Of a DNA stretch of 64,000 nt, positions 55,034 to 64,000 are shown piece after piece. The stretch is taken from positions 62,001-126,000 of the forward strand of contig NZ_BOVQ01000002.1 in the NCBI RefSeq assembly GCF_018403765.1. Reading direction: 5' to 3'. Below the pieces are notes generated by a model that was not told the DNA's origin, did not search any database, and saw only the letters and a program-made list of their open reading frames with translations. Made by a program: the position numbers and the translations under genes. Origin of the DNA: Lactococcus nasutitermitis. GTDB taxonomy: Bacteria > Bacillota > Bacilli > Lactobacillales > Streptococcaceae. How positions within the stretch are numbered: the stretch's first letter is position 1; each line of letters opens with the position of its first letter.

Positions 55034-55140
55034 TTTTGACAGGTGTGCAAACTTGCAAGTTCAGTCTGTCAAAACACTATAAATTTTTGACAGACTGAAC
55101 TTATAACGGAATTGTAAGTTTATAGTTCTGTCAAAAATAT
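55034..55140 (-). repeat. Tandem hairpin repeat region between ciaH and dxs
   Basis: Two back-to-back units with the family ends: TTTTTGACAGG...CAGTCTGTCAAAA (55034-55074) and TTTTTGACAGACTGAAC...AGTTCTGTCAAAAA (55084-55137), the second containing the AACTTATAAC/ATTGTAAGTT hairpin of the composite element. It occupies the whole ciaH-dxs gap. Confidence 0.75.
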
Positions 55141-55164
55141 TTTTTTAAATTTACAGATGTAATT

Positions 55165-56568
55165 TTACAACTTTTTGAAAATATTTGCAGGGTTCACGAT
55201 TGTGCTGTCCAAACGGAGCTTGATAACAAAGGTTGTCCCTTTTGGCTGTGTGTCCTCAACGCTGATTTTGCCATTGTAAGCATCGATGATTTGTTTTGCC
55301 AGAGATAGACCCAAACCAAGTCCACCTTTTTGTCGTGTACGTGCTTTATCTACGCGGAAAAATCTGTCAAAAATCCGTTTTTTATCTTCGTCAGAAATGC
55401 CATCACCATTATCAGCGACTGTGAACGTGAGTTCTTTATTATTTTTGACAATGTCAATCGTCACTGCACCATCATCATCTGTGTATTTCAGCGCATTGTC
55501 AAACAAAATCGTCAGCAGTTGCTTAATCAAACTCTGGTCAAGCTGAGCTGTGCCATCAAATTTAACTGTGCCAGTAAATGTTTTATCCGCATTTTCCGCA
55601 AGCATTTTGTAGTTACTGAAAATTCCTTCAAAATAACTCGCATCTGTGTCCACTGGTGCAATGTTAATGCCATTATCACGGCGGGCAAGATTGAGTAAAT
55701 TTGTCGTCAAAAGTCGCATATTACGGACTTCCGAGAGACTTTCGGAAATATTTTCAGATTCGTCAATGATAGTTGATGTTGGATTTTGGAAAAGAAGTTC
55801 CAGACGATTTTGCAAAATCGCTAATGGCGTGCGCAACTCGTGTGAAGCATTTTCAACAAATTCTTTTTGTTTTTCAAAAGCCGCGACAATCGGACGCAAA
55901 GTCCAGTTTGCCAGATATAGACTGAGAATAATTGACAAGAGCCAGAAAATCGCCATCGTTGTAATGATAATCCGCACATTGCTCGCTAGAGAATCTTGTA
56001 GCTGATCAACATTTGAAAAAATCTGCACATAAGCTGTCGTGTGAACTCCTGTTACTTCATTTTCCATATTGACTTCGCTTGTCAAATAGCGGAAATGCCA
56101 GTTTTCTCCGTAAGGATTGTGGATAATGACCGACTCAATCTTGTCGATATTGTCCTTGTTGAGTTTCATTTTTTTCTGAAGCTGAGCAAGGACGATGTTG
56201 CTACTTTCACTATTTGTGACAGGAAGGAGATTTTTCCCTTCCGAATTGTACACGAGTAAAGTATTTGTCGGACCAAAATCTCCACCTTGCGTTTGTGGCA
56301 TTCCATTTCCTGTGATTTGCTGATGCTGAGCCGTGCTCGTCAGAAATGTCGTATTCTGTGATAAATCGCGCAGATTTTGGTCAGTTGCTTTATAAGTTCC
56401 ACTGCGCATGACCTGCAAAATAATCAGCGTCAAGGCAACGAAAATTACTGTAAATGCGAGAAAAAAATGAAGGAAATTTTTCCTATCATTTTTCACAATC
56501 GCTGAGGTTTTTATTTTTTTGATAAGTTTTCTCAAACTTGCCTCATTTCTTGCTTTATTGACTTTCAA
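55165..56568 (-). CDS. ciaH: Sensor histidine kinase, CiaH-like
   Basis: A 467-residue kinase. Two membrane helices (about 31-51 and 195-215) enclose an extracytoplasmic domain of some 140 residues. The H box FVENASHELRTPLAILQNRL has the phosphorylated His, followed by N, G1 (VADNGDGIS), F and G2 (KGGLGLGLSLAKQIID) boxes. The H-box region and KARTRQKGG align closely with pneumococcal CiaH. CiaRH controls cell-wall and competence-related stress responses in streptococci. Paired with the regulator 29 bp upstream. Confidence 0.9.
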   Translation of the reverse strand: MKVNKARNEASLRKLIKKIKTSAIVKNDRKNFLHFFLAFTVIFVALTLIILQVMRSGTYKATDQNLRDLSQNTTFLTSTAQHQQITGNGMPQTQGGDFGPTNTLLVYNSEGKNLLPVTNSESSNIVLAQLQKKMKLNKDNIDKIESVIIHNPYGENWHFRYLTSEVNMENEVTGVHTTAYVQIFSNVDQLQDSLASNVRIIITTMAIFWLLSIILSLYLANWTLRPIVAAFEKQKEFVENASHELRTPLAILQNRLELLFQNPTSTIIDESENISESLSEVRNMRLLTTNLLNLARRDNGINIAPVDTDASYFEGIFSNYKMLAENADKTFTGTVKFDGTAQLDQSLIKQLLTILFDNALKYTDDDGAVTIDIVKNNKELTFTVADNGDGISDEDKKRIFDRFFRVDKARTRQKGGLGLGLSLAKQIIDAYNGKISVEDTQPKGTTFVIKLRLDSTIVNPANIFKKL

Positions 56569-56571
56569 CTT

Positions 56572-56593
56572 TTTTTGACAGAACTGTCAAAAA
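56572..56593. repeat. Dispersed palindrome copy between ciaR and ciaH
   Basis: Full consensus TTTTTGACAG, AA, CTGTCAAAAA, filling most of the 29-bp ciaR-ciaH gap. Being intercistronic it would be transcribed as a hairpin. Confidence 0.9.
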
Positions 56594-56597
56594 TTTT

Positions 56598-57266
56598 TTA
56601 CCGTAAAATATAGCCAACGTTGCGCAAAGTTGACAAATTATTTGTAAAATCTGTATCACGCAATTTTTTACGGACTTTACTCATGTAAACTTCGACAACC
56701 GTGACTGTTGTGTCGCTGTCATAGCCCCAAATCCGGTCAAAAATCTGCTCTTTCGGCAAAATAACATTGCGATTTTGCATCAAATAAACCACCAAATCAA
56801 ATTCTTTCCCAATCAGTTCAACCGGCGTTTCGCCAATAAATGCTGATTTATTTGACAAATTCAAGCGCACATTGCCATAAGATAGCCCATTTGAATCCTC
56901 AAGTTTTCCTGTCCGTTTCAAAAGTGCTTGAATACGCGCTTTCAACTCATCCAGATAAAATGGTTTCGTCAAATAATCATCCGCACCAATATCAAAACCA
57001 CGCACCTTATCATCAAGCGATTCTTTCGCCGTCATGATTAAAACTGGCGTTTCAACATTTTGCGCGCGTAATTCTTTCAGCACTTCAAAACCATTGCGCT
57101 CAGGCAACATCAAATCCAGCAAAATCAAATCATAAATCCCCATTTCACCTTCATAAAGCCCTTCTTCGCCATCATAACATTGTTTGACTTCAGCAAATGA
57201 TTTCAAGAAATCATAAACAGATTTTGACAAGGACAAATCGTCCTCAACTAACAAAATTTTAATCAT
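56598..57266 (-). CDS. ciaR: OmpR-type response regulator, CiaR-like
   Basis: A 222-residue regulator: receiver domain with Asp51 in [10 protein letters not shown] and the KPFY lysine, then an OmpR winged helix ([33 protein letters not shown]). The sequence runs closely parallel to CiaR, which starts [13 protein letters not shown] 57266 is therefore chosen over the ATG four codons upstream, which sits too close to AAAGG. First gene of ciaR-ciaH. Confidence 0.9.
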   Translation of the reverse strand: MIKILLVEDDLSLSKSVYDFLKSFAEVKQCYDGEEGLYEGEMGIYDLILLDLMLPERNGFEVLKELRAQNVETPVLIMTAKESLDDKVRGFDIGADDYLTKPFYLDELKARIQALLKRTGKLEDSNGLSYGNVRLNLSNKSAFIGETPVELIGKEFDLVVYLMQNRNVILPKEQIFDRIWGYDSDTTVTVVEVYMSKVRKKLRDTDFTNNLSTLRNVGYILR

Positions 57267-57414
57267 TGTATTATTCATCCTTTACCTACATTTTTCAAGT
57301 TCACACGTCACCGAAATCCGCCACGTCCAAACTATCCCTTTCCTATATTTTACACCATTATCGCCTTTTTTTCTTGTTATAACCTTAATTATTTCTAAAA
57401 TAAAACTAAAATAT

Positions 57415-57436
57415 TTTTTGACAGAACTGTCAAAAA
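57415..57436. repeat. Dispersed palindrome copy
   Basis: Full consensus TTTTTGACAG, AA, CTGTCAAAAA, in the gap between the LacI-family gene and ciaR. Confidence 0.9.
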
Positions 57437-57474
57437 AGCCAAGTGATTTTAGCGCTTACTTTTTCATTCTATCA

Positions 57475-57499
57475 AAAAACTAGAGAATTATTCTCTAGC
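57475..57499 (-). terminator. Terminator of LacI-family gene
   Basis: Perfect CTAGAGAAT/ATTCTCTAG stem followed on the minus strand by TTTTTT. It overlaps the stop codon. The GAGAAT...ATTCTC arms resemble the central hairpin of the composite repeat. Confidence 0.75.
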
Positions 57500-58462
57500 T
57501 TTCATAGATTCCCGTAAAATAAACTCAAAAGGAATGACCGTTTTTTCATGATAATCCGTCTTTTCATCGAGCAAAGCCAAAAATTTCTCAACCGCTGTCG
57601 CACCCAATCGCCCAACATTGATATCAAAAGTCGTCAAAAAAGGATGGATAATTGTTCCAAAAACAGAATTATTATAAGTCACAACACTAATATCATCAGG
57701 CACAGAAAAACCTTGTTCCGTCAGCTTTTCCATCACTTTCAAAGCCAAAATATCGTCCATCACAACAAGCGCCGTCTCACGAACAATCTTGAAATTTTTG
57801 TCAAATTTAACAAAAGTCCGCGTCAATCCACGACGTGACATTTCCTCCATGAAGCCCTGATAACGCTCCTCAAAAACTTCGCCCTCTGTTGTATCCGTAA
57901 CAAAAGCAATATTTTTATGATTGAGTTCCGCCAAATGACGCACTGCTTCACGTCCCAAGAGCTTATTATCATTGTCAATATGTGTAATCTCATTTTGCCT
58001 GTCCGTCGGTGTACCAACCAGCACAAAAGGAATACCATTTGACAAAAGATATTCTCTGACACTATCACTTTTTCCCGCATAAAGAATAATAAAACCGTCC
58101 ACTCGTTTTTCCGAATAAAGCAGACTGACTTGTTTTTTTAACTCTTCTTGCGTATGTCCCGTCGCAATCGCCACAGAAATCTGAGATTCCCGCGCCGTTT
58201 CATTGATAGAAGTCAAAATTTTCATGAAGAAAGGCTGGCTTGATTTATCAACAACCGGAGGAAAAATAACTCCGATAGTATTTGTTTTACCAGATGCTAA
58301 AATCTGAGCCGCCGCATTGCGCGAATAGCCCAAATCCTGCATTGCTTTGCGAACTTTTGTCTTTGTCTTTTCACTGATTTCCGAACTATCTTTAATGACA
58401 CGACTTACAGTAGAAGCATTAACGCCCGCTTTCTTGGCAACATCTTTGATTGTTACAGCCAT
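57488..58462 (-). CDS. LacI-family regulator, MalR-like
   Basis: A 324-residue repressor. Helix-turn-helix TIKDVAKKAGVNASTVSRVI (residues 4-23) and hinge NAAAQILASGKTN, then the sugar-binding effector domain. It is next to and in the same direction as the maltose phosphorylase/alpha-glucosidase/amylase genes and probably represses them until a maltodextrin signal binds, like MalR. A palindrome AGGACCAGTCCT (58494-58505) lies upstream. Confidence 0.83.
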   Translation of the reverse strand: MAVTIKDVAKKAGVNASTVSRVIKDSSEISEKTKTKVRKAMQDLGYSRNAAAQILASGKTNTIGVIFPPVVDKSSQPFFMKILTSINETARESQISVAIATGHTQEELKKQVSLLYSEKRVDGFIILYAGKSDSVREYLLSNGIPFVLVGTPTDRQNEITHIDNDNKLLGREAVRHLAELNHKNIAFVTDTTEGEVFEERYQGFMEEMSRRGLTRTFVKFDKNFKIVRETALVVMDDILALKVMEKLTEQGFSVPDDISVVTYNNSVFGTIIHPFLTTFDINVGRLGATAVEKFLALLDEKTDYHEKTVIPFEFILRESMKARE

Positions 58463-58631
58463 TTTATTTTCTAGTCACTTTCCTTATGGAATAGGACCAG
58501 TCCTCCTTTCCTTCTTTTTTAATACTTCTATTGTCCCAAGAATTTATGAAAATGTCAATACTCATTTTAATATTTTTGTATATTTTATAGAAAAATATTT
58601 AGATTTTATGTCAAATATAAGAAAATAGTTT

Positions 58632-60893
58632 TTACTGAACCGCAAGAATCACTTTATCTTGCAAATTCACTTTCTCACCATAAACTTCCAAATCAATCGC
58701 CTGACCCTTGAGCAATTCCAGCGTCACTTTTTCAGCAACAGAAACCTTCAACAAACGACCACGATAGTTGATATGGAAAGCATAACCGTCCCAAGCTTTT
58801 GGTAAAAATGGCGCAAAACTCAATTTCCCATTCCAAGTTTTCATCTGTGCAAAACCTTGGACAATCGCAAGCCAAGAACCTGTCATTGACGTGATATGCA
58901 GCCCATCCGCCGTATCGTTATTGTAATTATCCAAGTCCAAACGTGCCGTACGCTCATACATTTCAACTGCTTTTTCATCATAACCAAGCTCCGCCGCCAA
59001 AATCGAGTGAATACTTGGTGAAAGTGAACTTTCATGCACCGTCATTGGCTCATAGAAATCAAAATTCCGCTTCTTTTCTTCGAGCGTATAGTTATCGCCA
59101 AAGAAATAAATGCCCTGCAACACATCCGCCTGCTTGATATAAGGCGAGCGCAAGATTTTATCCCAAGACCAATTTTGATTGAGTGGCAGATTTGACGGAT
59201 CAAGCTCAGCAACAGGTGTCAAATCCTTGTCCAGATAACCGTCATGTTGCACGAAAATCCCCAGTTCAGCATCTTTCGGATAGTACATTTTTTCCACAAT
59301 CTCTGCCCATTTTGCAAGTTCTGCATCATTTACAGCCAAATCAGGACGTGGGAATTTTGTCAAACTCTCCGCCGTATAGCGCAACACCCAAGCAGCGAGT
59401 GTATTCGTGTACCAGTTATTATTGATATTATTTTCATATTCATTCGGCCCTGTCACACCATGTATCATATACTTATCATTACGTTTTGAGTAATGCACAC
59501 GGTCTGCCCAGAAACGCGCCACTTCAACCAGCACTTCAAGTCCTTCATGCGCCAGATAAGTCTCATCGCCTGTATAATTCGTGTAATTATAGATAGCATA
59601 AGGAATCGCACCATTTCGGTGGATTTCCTCAAAGGTAATTTCCCACTCATTATGACATTCCACACCTGTAAAAGTCACCATTGGATAAAGCGCCCCAGCG
59701 AGACCTTGTTGTTGTGCATTGTGAATGGCGCCATCTAGCTGATTATGACGATATTTCAAGAGATTTTTCGTCACGTTCGTATCCGCCAATGCCAGATAAA
59801 GTGGGACAGCATAAGCTTCCGTATCCCAATAAGTTGCACCACCGTATTTTTCGCCCGTAAATCCTTTCGGACCAATGTTCAAGCGTTCATCTTCACCATA
59901 GTAAGTACTAAAAAGTTGGAACAAATTGAAACGAATCCCTTGCTGTGCTTCATCAGAACCATCAATCTGCACATCGGCGATTTCCCAACGTTGCGTCCAG
60001 CTTTCAGTTTGAGCATCAAAAAGCTCTTGATAACTCACATCAGAAAGCGAATCCGCCAGTGCCACAGAAGCATCCGTCATGGCTGCCAAATCCTCATAAT
60101 CACGACTTGTCAAGACTGTCACACGTTTTTCCAGCGTCAATGTTTCACTAAATGGCAAGATTTCATCAAGTGTATCAACAACCGCACCATCAACGAACTT
60201 TTGGTCTGTCAAATCAAAATCGCCCAGATAATTTTGCTGAGCAAGAAGCGTAAACTGCTCTACTCCAAAAGGATTAGGCACCGTTTGGCTGATAAGATAT
60301 GACCCGTTTTCTGTTGTACCATTTTCATAGATTTCCCAGAAATTTTCTTCGTAATTCGAGTCTTCATTACGTACATTTGCATTGATAAATGACTGCACAC
60401 GTACACTATGCAACTCGCCATCAACATTTTCAAAACTAAATTTGAAAACCGCAAGTTCACGCGTAGCTACCGAAAAGAAGCGCTCCACTGTCACGCGCAC
60501 ACCGTAAATCGTGTAACGATAAGTCAGCACACCATTTTTCATATCCAGCGCCATATCAAAATTTTCAACAGGCGCTGTTGCCAAATCAACTTCTTTTTTA
60601 TCAACAAAAATCCGAACTTTTGCAAAATCCAGCGCATTGATAGCCTTGCCAAAATACTCAGGATAACCATTTTTCCACCAACCAACACGTGTTTTGTCAG
60701 GAAACCAAACACCAGCAACATAAGTTCCCTGATGATGGTCTGCGCTATAAGTTTCACTGAAATTCCCGCGCATTCCCATATAACCATTGCCAATCGAAGT
60801 CAATGACTCCTGCAATCGCCGATCATCTTTTTCAATCTCATTTGCTGTAATTTTCCAAGGATCAATTCCCATCAATCGTTTAATTTGTTTCAA
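58632..60893 (-). CDS. mapA: Maltose phosphorylase, GH65
   Basis: A 753-residue GH65 enzyme, the length of lactic acid bacterial maltose phosphorylases. Order: N-terminal beta-sandwich (about 1-270), helical linker, (alpha/alpha)6 barrel with [19 protein letters not shown] carrying the catalytic Glu (near 485), and small C-terminal sheets. It splits maltose with phosphate to beta-glucose-1-phosphate and glucose, saving one ATP. The start is TTG at 60893, with GAGAAG upstream; the ATG seven codons later has no binding site. Trehalose-type phosphorylases are related, so substrate is moderately certain. Confidence 0.85.
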   Translation of the reverse strand: MKQIKRLMGIDPWKITANEIEKDDRRLQESLTSIGNGYMGMRGNFSETYSADHHQGTYVAGVWFPDKTRVGWWKNGYPEYFGKAINALDFAKVRIFVDKKEVDLATAPVENFDMALDMKNGVLTYRYTIYGVRVTVERFFSVATRELAVFKFSFENVDGELHSVRVQSFINANVRNEDSNYEENFWEIYENGTTENGSYLISQTVPNPFGVEQFTLLAQQNYLGDFDLTDQKFVDGAVVDTLDEILPFSETLTLEKRVTVLTSRDYEDLAAMTDASVALADSLSDVSYQELFDAQTESWTQRWEIADVQIDGSDEAQQGIRFNLFQLFSTYYGEDERLNIGPKGFTGEKYGGATYWDTEAYAVPLYLALADTNVTKNLLKYRHNQLDGAIHNAQQQGLAGALYPMVTFTGVECHNEWEITFEEIHRNGAIPYAIYNYTNYTGDETYLAHEGLEVLVEVARFWADRVHYSKRNDKYMIHGVTGPNEYENNINNNWYTNTLAAWVLRYTAESLTKFPRPDLAVNDAELAKWAEIVEKMYYPKDAELGIFVQHDGYLDKDLTPVAELDPSNLPLNQNWSWDKILRSPYIKQADVLQGIYFFGDNYTLEEKKRNFDFYEPMTVHESSLSPSIHSILAAELGYDEKAVEMYERTARLDLDNYNNDTADGLHITSMTGSWLAIVQGFAQMKTWNGKLSFAPFLPKAWDGYAFHINYRGRLLKVSVAEKVTLELLKGQAIDLEVYGEKVNLQDKVILAVQ

Positions 60894-60916
60894 ATTTTTC
60901 TTCTCTTTCTTTCAAC

Positions 60917-61021
60917 ATTTTTTTGACAAAGTTGCCGTAGGGACTAGAGAATTTATTCTCAGCCTTCTCGGACAGAGTGAACTGATAACGGAGTTGTCAG
61001 TTTGTATCTCTGTCAAAAATT
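60917..61021 (+). repeat. Composite palindromic element, copy B
   Basis: Starts TTTTTTTGACAAAGTTG, then CCGTAGGGACTAGAGAA, TTTATTCTCAGCCTTCTC, the hairpin AACTGATAAC/GTTGTCAGTT and TCTCTGTCAAAAATTATTTT. It fills the gap between the GH13 stop (61020) and the mapA start. Confidence 0.85.
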
Positions 61022-62636
61022 ATTTTCGCTTGAAAACCTGATATTCCCAAGCTGACAGTGTCATTTTTTCTGTCAATTCGCGTGCCTGACTTCCCAGCAC
61101 CTGCTGATAATTTTTGACAGAACTGTCAAAAACTTTTCCCAAGTCCAAATGTGCTTTTTTCTGTCCCAAATTGACCATAATCAGAAATTCATCACGTTCA
61201 TAAACAAAAGCATTCAAATGACGTTCAAAATAAAATTTGACAGAACCGTCAGAAATCGCTTTTTCATCATGACGCAATTTTATCAAGTCCTTGTACAAGC
61301 CCAGTAATTCCTGAGAAGCTTCCACATTGACCGTCTGATAATTTGGATTAACAGCCATCCAAGGCTTACCAGCAGTAAATCCAGACTCTGCTGAAGTATC
61401 CCATTGCATCGGTGTCCGCGAATGGTCCCGCGTATTCAACACAATTTCTGCCAACGCATCTTCTGCCCTTTCTCCCTGTGCCACCAGCTCATCATAGTGC
61501 TGAATAACCTCTGCCGAACGAAGTTGTGAAATATCAGAAAATGGAAAATTCGTCATACCAATTTCCTGCCCCTGATAAATAAAGGGCGTCCCGCGTAGCA
61601 GCATGATAGCCACGGCAAGCGCCTTTGCAGAAGCCAGACTGCCATCACCAAAGGCATCAATCGAACGTGGCTGGTCATGATTTTCCAGATAAAGAGCATT
61701 CCAACCACGCGCCAACTGGTCCTTTTGCCAGCGCATCAATACTTTTTTGAAACCATAAATATCGCCAGAACCGTCCGCACGCCGTGCATTATGCTCCAAT
61801 TCAAAAATCATATTGATATAACCATTTTCATCCGTCCAGTTCGCCGCTTCACTAGACAAAACACCACTTGCCTCGCCCACAGTCAGCGCACCATAGTCAT
61901 CAAAAATCGCCTTCAACTCGTGCATATAATTCTCAATACCAGCCACATTCATAAAAGGCTGCCAAGGGCCATTGCCTCGCCAAGACTTGATTTTAAAGTC
62001 CCAAGGTTCTTTTTGAATATGCGAAATCGCATCCAACCGAAAACCGTCAAGTCCCAACTCTAACCACCAGCGCACCATCTTATAGATTTCTTCGCGCAAT
62101 TTTGGATTTTTCCAATTCAAATCGGGCTGTTCTGCTGCAAACACATGAAAATAAGCCTGTTGTGTTGCATCATCATAGGTCCAAGTCGAACCACCAAAGA
62201 AAGATTTCCAATCATTTGGCATCTTTTCAGCCGTCGCATCCGCCCAAAGATAATAATCACGATAAGGATTTTCACGCGATTTCTGACTTTCAATAAACCA
62301 AGGATGCAAGTTCGACGTATGATTCACCACCAAATCCATAATCACTTTCAAGCCCAACTTATGCGCCTCATTCAACAACAACTTAAAATCATCAAGTGTC
62401 CCAAACATCTCATCAATCGCATAATAATCGCTAATATCATAACCACCATCAACCTGTGGACTCTTATAAACAGGATTTATCCAAAGAAAATCCACTCCCA
62501 ACTCTTTCAAGTAAGATAGTTTTTCAATCATTCCCTGAATATCCCCAATGCCATCAGCATTTGCATCGCGGAAAGATTTCGGATAAATCTGATAACCTAC
62601 TGCATGATGAAACCAATTTTTATCATCTTTACTCAT
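61020..62636 (-). CDS. Alpha-glucosidase, GH13
   Basis: A 538-residue cytosolic GH13 enzyme without signal peptide. Region I DLVVNH (101-106), region II GFRLDAIS (nucleophile Asp202), region III VGEASG (acid/base Glu255), region IV ENHDQPRS (Asp321). The residue after the nucleophile, Ala203, is typical of alpha-1,4-acting enzymes; alpha-1,6 enzymes usually have Val there. QPDLNW matches the QPDLN motif of oligo-1,6-glucosidase relatives. Two palindrome-type sites are coded within it (61111-61132 consensus; 61236-61254 degenerate). It starts 7 bp after the amylase stop. Confidence 0.88.
   Translation of the reverse strand: MSKDDKNWFHHAVGYQIYPKSFRDANADGIGDIQGMIEKLSYLKELGVDFLWINPVYKSPQVDGGYDISDYYAIDEMFGTLDDFKLLLNEAHKLGLKVIMDLVVNHTSNLHPWFIESQKSRENPYRDYYLWADATAEKMPNDWKSFFGGSTWTYDDATQQAYFHVFAAEQPDLNWKNPKLREEIYKMVRWWLELGLDGFRLDAISHIQKEPWDFKIKSWRGNGPWQPFMNVAGIENYMHELKAIFDDYGALTVGEASGVLSSEAANWTDENGYINMIFELEHNARRADGSGDIYGFKKVLMRWQKDQLARGWNALYLENHDQPRSIDAFGDGSLASAKALAVAIMLLRGTPFIYQGQEIGMTNFPFSDISQLRSAEVIQHYDELVAQGERAEDALAEIVLNTRDHSRTPMQWDTSAESGFTAGKPWMAVNPNYQTVNVEASQELLGLYKDLIKLRHDEKAISDGSVKFYFERHLNAFVYERDEFLIMVNLGQKKAHLDLGKVFDSSVKNYQQVLGSQARELTEKMTLSAWEYQVFKRK
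61111..61132. repeat. Dispersed palindrome copy in GH13 gene
   Basis: Full consensus TTTTTGACAG, AA, CTGTCAAAAA inside the reading frame, encoding FDSSVK, the same peptide as the copy in the GT2 gene at 17547-17566. Confidence 0.92.
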
Positions 62637-62643
62637 TTTCTTC

Positions 62644-64000
62644 TCATTTCTTCAAAATAACCGTACTATAAGGTGGCATTTTCAATTTTCCATCGACCAC
62701 CGTTGCCTGACCACCATCAATATAAAGACCATCAGCCATCACTTTACCAACCACAGCTTTTGGCAATTTCACCGTTGTTGTCGCCGTACTAGAAAAATTA
62801 TTCACAACCGTCAAAGATTTTCCATAATTCATCACGGACAAATTATCTTTCGAGGTTGCCACAGCTTTCACACGACTACTGGCAATCTCAGGATATTTCG
62901 CTTTCACGCGCAGCACTTTTTTGTACCAATTCAAGAGAGAATTTGGCGCACTTTCTTGTTGAGCGACCGAACCACCAAGCGTTGTTGCCGTTTCTGTCGC
63001 GCCCGGCACACAAATACTTGTTTTCGGAGAATCCTGTCCATTTGCCGTCCATTGCATTGGCAAACGTTTATTCTGGTCAATTCCACCACCAGACATTCCA
63101 AGTTCTTCACCATAGTAAATAAAAGGATTCCCTGGTAACAGTAGATAACTTGATGCTGCCATTTTCGACTCCGCCAAAGTATTCGTAAAGTTAATCGCCC
63201 TATCCATATCATGATTGGTCAAAAATGGTGCATCAATCGCCGTCGGATTAACTCCATGAATTTCTTTGTCCCATGCCGCCTGCCCCTCAGCAAATTCTCG
63301 TCCCTCACTATACATCAACGCATTCACCAAAGGAGCATTATTATTTGTCAAAGCATTTGGAAAAGCAAATAAAGAATCAATCTTCGAGCCATAAAGTGTA
63401 CTAATATCAACATCACTCGCATAATCTTCGCCGACAACATAAGCATTTTTATCTTGTGATTTGATTGTTTTCATCAACCAACTCGCAAATTTCACCGTCT
63501 TATTATCAACCGAAGTCCCATAATAATAAGCCATACCATCTAAACGAAAGCCAGCAACACCCTTATCCAGCCAAAACTGCGTAATCTTCGCAATCTCCGC
63601 TTTCACATCAGGATTAGACAAATTCAAGTCCGGCATTGATTTATCAAATTCAGACTCATAATATTTTCCATTACTTGCCAAATTATAACCTTGTTTTGCC
63701 TTATCTGACCAATTATAATAAGCCATATATTTCTTATCACCAGCCAAAGCTTTCAAAAACCAAGCATTATTTGTCGCTGTGTGATTAAAAGGCATATCCA
63801 AAATCACCGCAATCCCACGTTTTTTTGTTTGCGCAACCAAATTCTCAAAATCTGCCATCGTTCCCATTTTAGGATTGATTTTCTCATAATTCGTCACATC
63901 ATAACCATGATAAGTCGGACTCGCAAAAATCGGTGTCATCCAAAGTCCCTGAACTTTCAAATCTGTCGTTGACTTCGGATTTCCCGTATTGAGATAATCC
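62644..64000 (-). CDS. Alpha-amylase, GH13, partial at 5' end
   Basis: At least 451 codons; the frame is open through the window edge (codons for DYLNTGNPKSTTDL precede the apparent TTG start at 63960), so the N-terminus is missing. Region I ILDMPFNHT, region II GFRLDGMAYYYG (nucleophile Asp), region III VVGEDY (Glu), region IV FLTNHDMDRA (Asp), and an all-beta C-domain ending STVILKK. Close in plan to maltogenic or extracellular amylases of lactic acid bacteria; whether it has a signal peptide cannot be seen. Supplies maltodextrins to the GH13 and GH65 enzymes downstream. Confidence 0.87.
   Translation of the reverse strand, partial: DYLNTGNPKSTTDLKVQGLWMTPIFASPTYHGYDVTNYEKINPKMGTMADFENLVAQTKKRGIAVILDMPFNHTATNNAWFLKALAGDKKYMAYYNWSDKAKQGYNLASNGKYYESEFDKSMPDLNLSNPDVKAEIAKITQFWLDKGVAGFRLDGMAYYYGTSVDNKTVKFASWLMKTIKSQDKNAYVVGEDYASDVDISTLYGSKIDSLFAFPNALTNNNAPLVNALMYSEGREFAEGQAAWDKEIHGVNPTAIDAPFLTNHDMDRAINFTNTLAESKMAASSYLLLPGNPFIYYGEELGMSGGGIDQNKRLPMQWTANGQDSPKTSICVPGATETATTLGGSVAQQESAPNSLLNWYKKVLRVKAKYPEIASSRVKAVATSKDNLSVMNYGKSLTVVNNFSSTATTTVKLPKAVVGKVMADGLYIDGGQATVVDGKLKMPPYSTVILKK

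Overview
The window is a piece of a low-GC Gram-positive chromosome and reads as Lactococcus (family Streptococcaceae). Support comes from the infC-rpmI-rplT order, a CiaRH-type two-component pair, DUF1033, DUF2969 and DUF1361 proteins, strong AGGAGG ribosome binding sites, a ribose operon led by rbsR, and a maltose phosphorylase/alpha-glucosidase/amylase cluster. Species cannot be fixed from sequence alone. No rRNA, tRNA, IS element, prophage or CRISPR array was seen. Most genes lie on the minus strand.

Layout. 1-12.3 kb is housekeeping: the ribosomal operon infC-rpmI-rplT with an attenuator-type leader and an ATA start for infC, a HAD phosphatase, mnmG behind a terminator-like hairpin, DUF1033, cysE-cysS-mrnC, a TMEM175-type channel, an SseB-like protein and pnp. 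12.5-23.9 kb is an accessory surface-glycan locus in two converging blocks: licD-wzx (+) and an eight-gene, tightly coupled minus-strand block of glycosyltransferases (four GT2, one GT11 fucosyltransferase-like), a second LicD and two large polytopic membrane proteins. A secreted serine-rich repeat protein follows. 26-34.6 kb: prs, rplS, dapA behind a lysine riboswitch, asd next to a probable asd-motif RNA, an HxlR/MFS divergent pair and transketolase. 34.8-44.4 kb is sugar uptake: an ascorbate-type PTS (EIIC, EIIB, and a PRD regulator with fused EIIA) and the ribose operon rbsRKDACB. 44.5-57.3 kb is mixed metabolism: purB, aroD, small conserved proteins, gpx, a thioesterase, a ClC transporter, menG, a GH1 phospho-beta-glucosidase with a cre, yidD, dxs and ciaRH. 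57.5-64 kb is alpha-glucan use: a MalR-like LacI regulator, maltose phosphorylase, alpha-glucosidase and an alpha-amylase that runs off the window edge.

The most unusual signal is a dispersed palindrome, TTTTGACAGAACTGTCAAAA and close variants, present at least 17 times in 64 kb. It occurs both between genes and inside reading frames, where two unrelated proteins gain the same FDSSVK peptide. A longer composite element of roughly 90-110 bp (four clear copies plus a related tandem hairpin region) has the two palindrome halves as its ends and sits at operon junctions. This looks like a small non-autonomous element family that may have expanded from or into the palindrome. Other points worth attention are the lysine riboswitch with readable mutually exclusive pairings, the asd-motif RNA, a chain of two four-codon mini-ORFs coupling two glycosyltransferase genes, and a terminator only about 20 nt after the licD promoter.
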